Below, in pieces: positions 5,841 through 7,293 of a stretch of 7,293 nucleotides of DNA; the first letter of the stretch is position 1; every line of letters starts with the position of its first letter. Source of the DNA: Bacteroidales bacterium (GTDB taxonomy: Bacteria > Bacteroidota > Bacteroidia > Bacteroidales > WCHB1-69); NCBI GenBank assembly GCA_012519525.1, contig JAAYQB010000009.1, forward strand, positions 1-7,293. The letters are read 5' to 3'. The translations under genes and the position numbers were made by a program. Under the pieces are notes generated by a model. That model searched no databases. It was not told where the DNA came from and was given only the letters and a program-made list of their open reading frames with translations.

Positions 5841-7293
5841 TTAGTCGAAATTATATCTTGACCTTGTTGATGTTTCTCCCACATACTTACTGCAATCAAA
5901 TTCTACGTCGATTTCTTCTTGCAGTTTAGCAAAATCCTGTGTTTTCGAAAAATACAATGATTTGTCTTCGTAGCATTTTTTAATAAAAATAGCCCAAATA
6001 GGTAAAGCGGTGTTGGCTCCTTGTCCGAGACTTGTGGCTCTGAAATGTGCTGCTCTGTCTTCGCATCCTACCCAAGCACCTGCCGTTATCTGCGGTGTGT
6101 ATCCCATAAACCAACCATCCGAGTTATTATCAGTGGTTCCCGTTTTTCCTGCCAATGGCATATCCAATTTATAGCGATAAAGCAAGCGTATAGCTGTTCC
6201 TTGTGTTACAACACCTTGCATTAAACGCACGGTTTTATATGCCGACACTTCGTCCATTGCTTCGTTTTGCTCTGTAGTGAATTTTGCAAGTATATTGCCT
6301 TTGTTATTGCATATTTTTGTGATAAAAATAGGTTTTACGTATACTCCTTTATTATTAAAAGCATTGATAGCACCTACCATTTCGTACAAAGTAAGTTCAC
6401 AAGTGCCTAAACAAATTGCCGGCACTTCGGGAATATCGCTTGTCATTCCTAATTTTCTCACCAATTGCACAATCGCTGCCGGTCCGTAGCGTTTCATTAA
6501 ATAGGCTGATACATAATTCAGTGAATTGGCTAAAGCTTCTTTTAATGTTACCATTTGACCTTCTTTGTAATCGTTAGAATTTTTCGGAATCCATACATCA
6601 CCCGATGGAAGGTCGAAGCGTACGGGAAGATTAGGGACTTTATAACAAGGCGAATATTCTCCTTCTTGCATCGCAAAAGTATACACAAAAGGTTTAAAAG
6701 TAGAACCTACCTGACGTTGTGCTTGCGTAACATGGTCGTATTGAAAATGGGTATAATCTATACCGCCTACATAGGCTTTAACATGACCGGATGAAGGGTC
6801 CATTGCCATAAACCCGCAAGTTAAAAAAGATTTCATATAACGCAATGAATCCCAAGGCGACAAAACGGTATCTATTTCTCCTTCGTGCGAATACAAAAAC
6901 ATTCGAACAGGGGTCTCGAATATTTTTCGTATTTCTTTTTCCGAATAACCTTCTTTTTTAAGTTCTTTGTAACGCGAAGAATTTTTCATCGCTCTTACCA
7001 TAATTCTTTCTGTTTCTTCTGCATTGATATTATAAAAAGGTGCATTTTTATGTCCTGCCCAATGCTTGAAAAACAAAGGCTGCAAGTTTCCTTTTACCCA
7101 CTCATCCACTGCTTCTTCGGCATATACTTGCATTTTATAGTTAATGGTAGTATAAATTTTCAATCCGTCTTTATAAATATCCCAAGTAGTGCCGTCGGGT
7201 TTAGGATTATTTTTTGCCCATGTTGCAATTTCTTTTCTTAAAAATTCACGAAAATAAGTTGCAACACCGACTTTATGGTCTTGCACTTTGAAT
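5841..7293 (-). CDS. Class A penicillin-binding protein, C-terminal part (transpeptidase)
   Basis: This is the 3' part of a PBP1A-type gene. Class A PBPs are inner-membrane enzymes that polymerise glycan strands (N-terminal GT51 domain) and cross-link peptides (C-terminal transpeptidase). The frame is open to the right window edge: FK codons precede the GTG at 7284-7286, so that GTG is an internal valine, not a start, and the glycosyltransferase half lies outside. Counting from that codon as residue 1, all transpeptidase motifs are present: STFK at 195-198 with nucleophile Ser195, SLN at 255-257, and KTGTT at 381-385. Family landmarks include LKIYTTINYKMQ (42-53), AMDPSSGHVKAYVGG (161-175) and DGWFMGYTP (390-398). 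The leading segment QDHKVGVATYFREFLR is typical of the linker in Bacteroidota PBP1A as I remember it. The C-terminus is short after the domain. I give no gene symbol because mrcA/ponA naming cannot be settled from half a gene. Confidence 0.92.
   Translation of the reverse strand, partial: FKVQDHKVGVATYFREFLRKEIATWAKNNPKPDGTTWDIYKDGLKIYTTINYKMQVYAEEAVDEWVKGNLQPLFFKHWAGHKNAPFYNINAEETERIMVRAMKNSSRYKELKKEGYSEKEIRKIFETPVRMFLYSHEGEIDTVLSPWDSLRYMKSFLTCGFMAMDPSSGHVKAYVGGIDYTHFQYDHVTQAQRQVGSTFKPFVYTFAMQEGEYSPCYKVPNLPVRFDLPSGDVWIPKNSNDYKEGQMVTLKEALANSLNYVSAYLMKRYGPAAIVQLVRKLGMTSDIPEVPAICLGTCELTLYEMVGAINAFNNKGVYVKPIFITKICNNKGNILAKFTTEQNEAMDEVSAYKTVRLMQGVVTQGTAIRLLYRYKLDMPLAGKTGTTDNNSDGWFMGYTPQITAGAWVGCEDRAAHFRATSLGQGANTALPIWAIFIKKCYEDKSLYFSKTQDFAKLQEEIDVEFDCSKYVGETSTRSRYNFD

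Noticed and set aside
6021..7241. Plus-strand ORFs of 67-118 residues opposite the PBP gene
   Set aside because: They are antisense shadows of a gene whose transpeptidase motifs are all intact.

Overview
The window looks like a chromosomal segment of a low-G+C member of the Bacteroidota, probably Bacteroidales-like. Four things point there: a PKD-domain secreted protein with a C-terminal type IX secretion sorting domain; a short primary-type sigma factor of 285 residues lacking region 1.1 and starting MRQLKI; TAnnTTTG-type promoter boxes instead of TATAAT; and A-rich leaders without a clear Shine-Dalgarno sequence. The htrA-rpoD adjacency is, from memory, also found in Porphyromonas gingivalis. 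Species cannot be named from this sequence alone.

Region by region. Positions 22-1618 (minus strand) hold two surface or envelope genes: a PKD/T9SS secreted protein and, downstream of it, a short signal-peptide ORF that looks like the N-terminal part of a small outer-membrane beta-barrel protein, probably truncated. Positions 1619-2164 are a very AT-rich 546-base divergent intergenic region carrying a cluster of CGCAAAG repeats, a hairpin, and one copy of a small two-block repeat whose other copy lies at 436-492. Positions 2165-4432 (plus strand) hold htrA (envelope serine protease/chaperone with two PDZ domains) and rpoD 18 bases further on, probably one transcript. Convergent to them, on the minus strand and in transcription order, lie the 3' part of a class A penicillin-binding protein gene (cut by the right window edge), a tRNA-Val(GAC) with its own recognisable promoter box, and a purM-type AIR synthase gene.

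The genes do not form one dedicated system. This is mostly housekeeping: envelope proteolysis, transcription initiation, cell-wall cross-linking, translation and purine synthesis, next to a more variable, repeat-bearing left end. No mobile element, CRISPR array, defence system or biosynthetic cluster is visible. The points most worth a second look are the sigma factor's altered recognition helix (TREGARQ where TRERVRQ is usual), the duplicated intergenic repeat, the truncated beta-barrel ORF with an oppositely directed promoter inside its AT-rich tail, and the AT palindrome touching the tRNA promoter.
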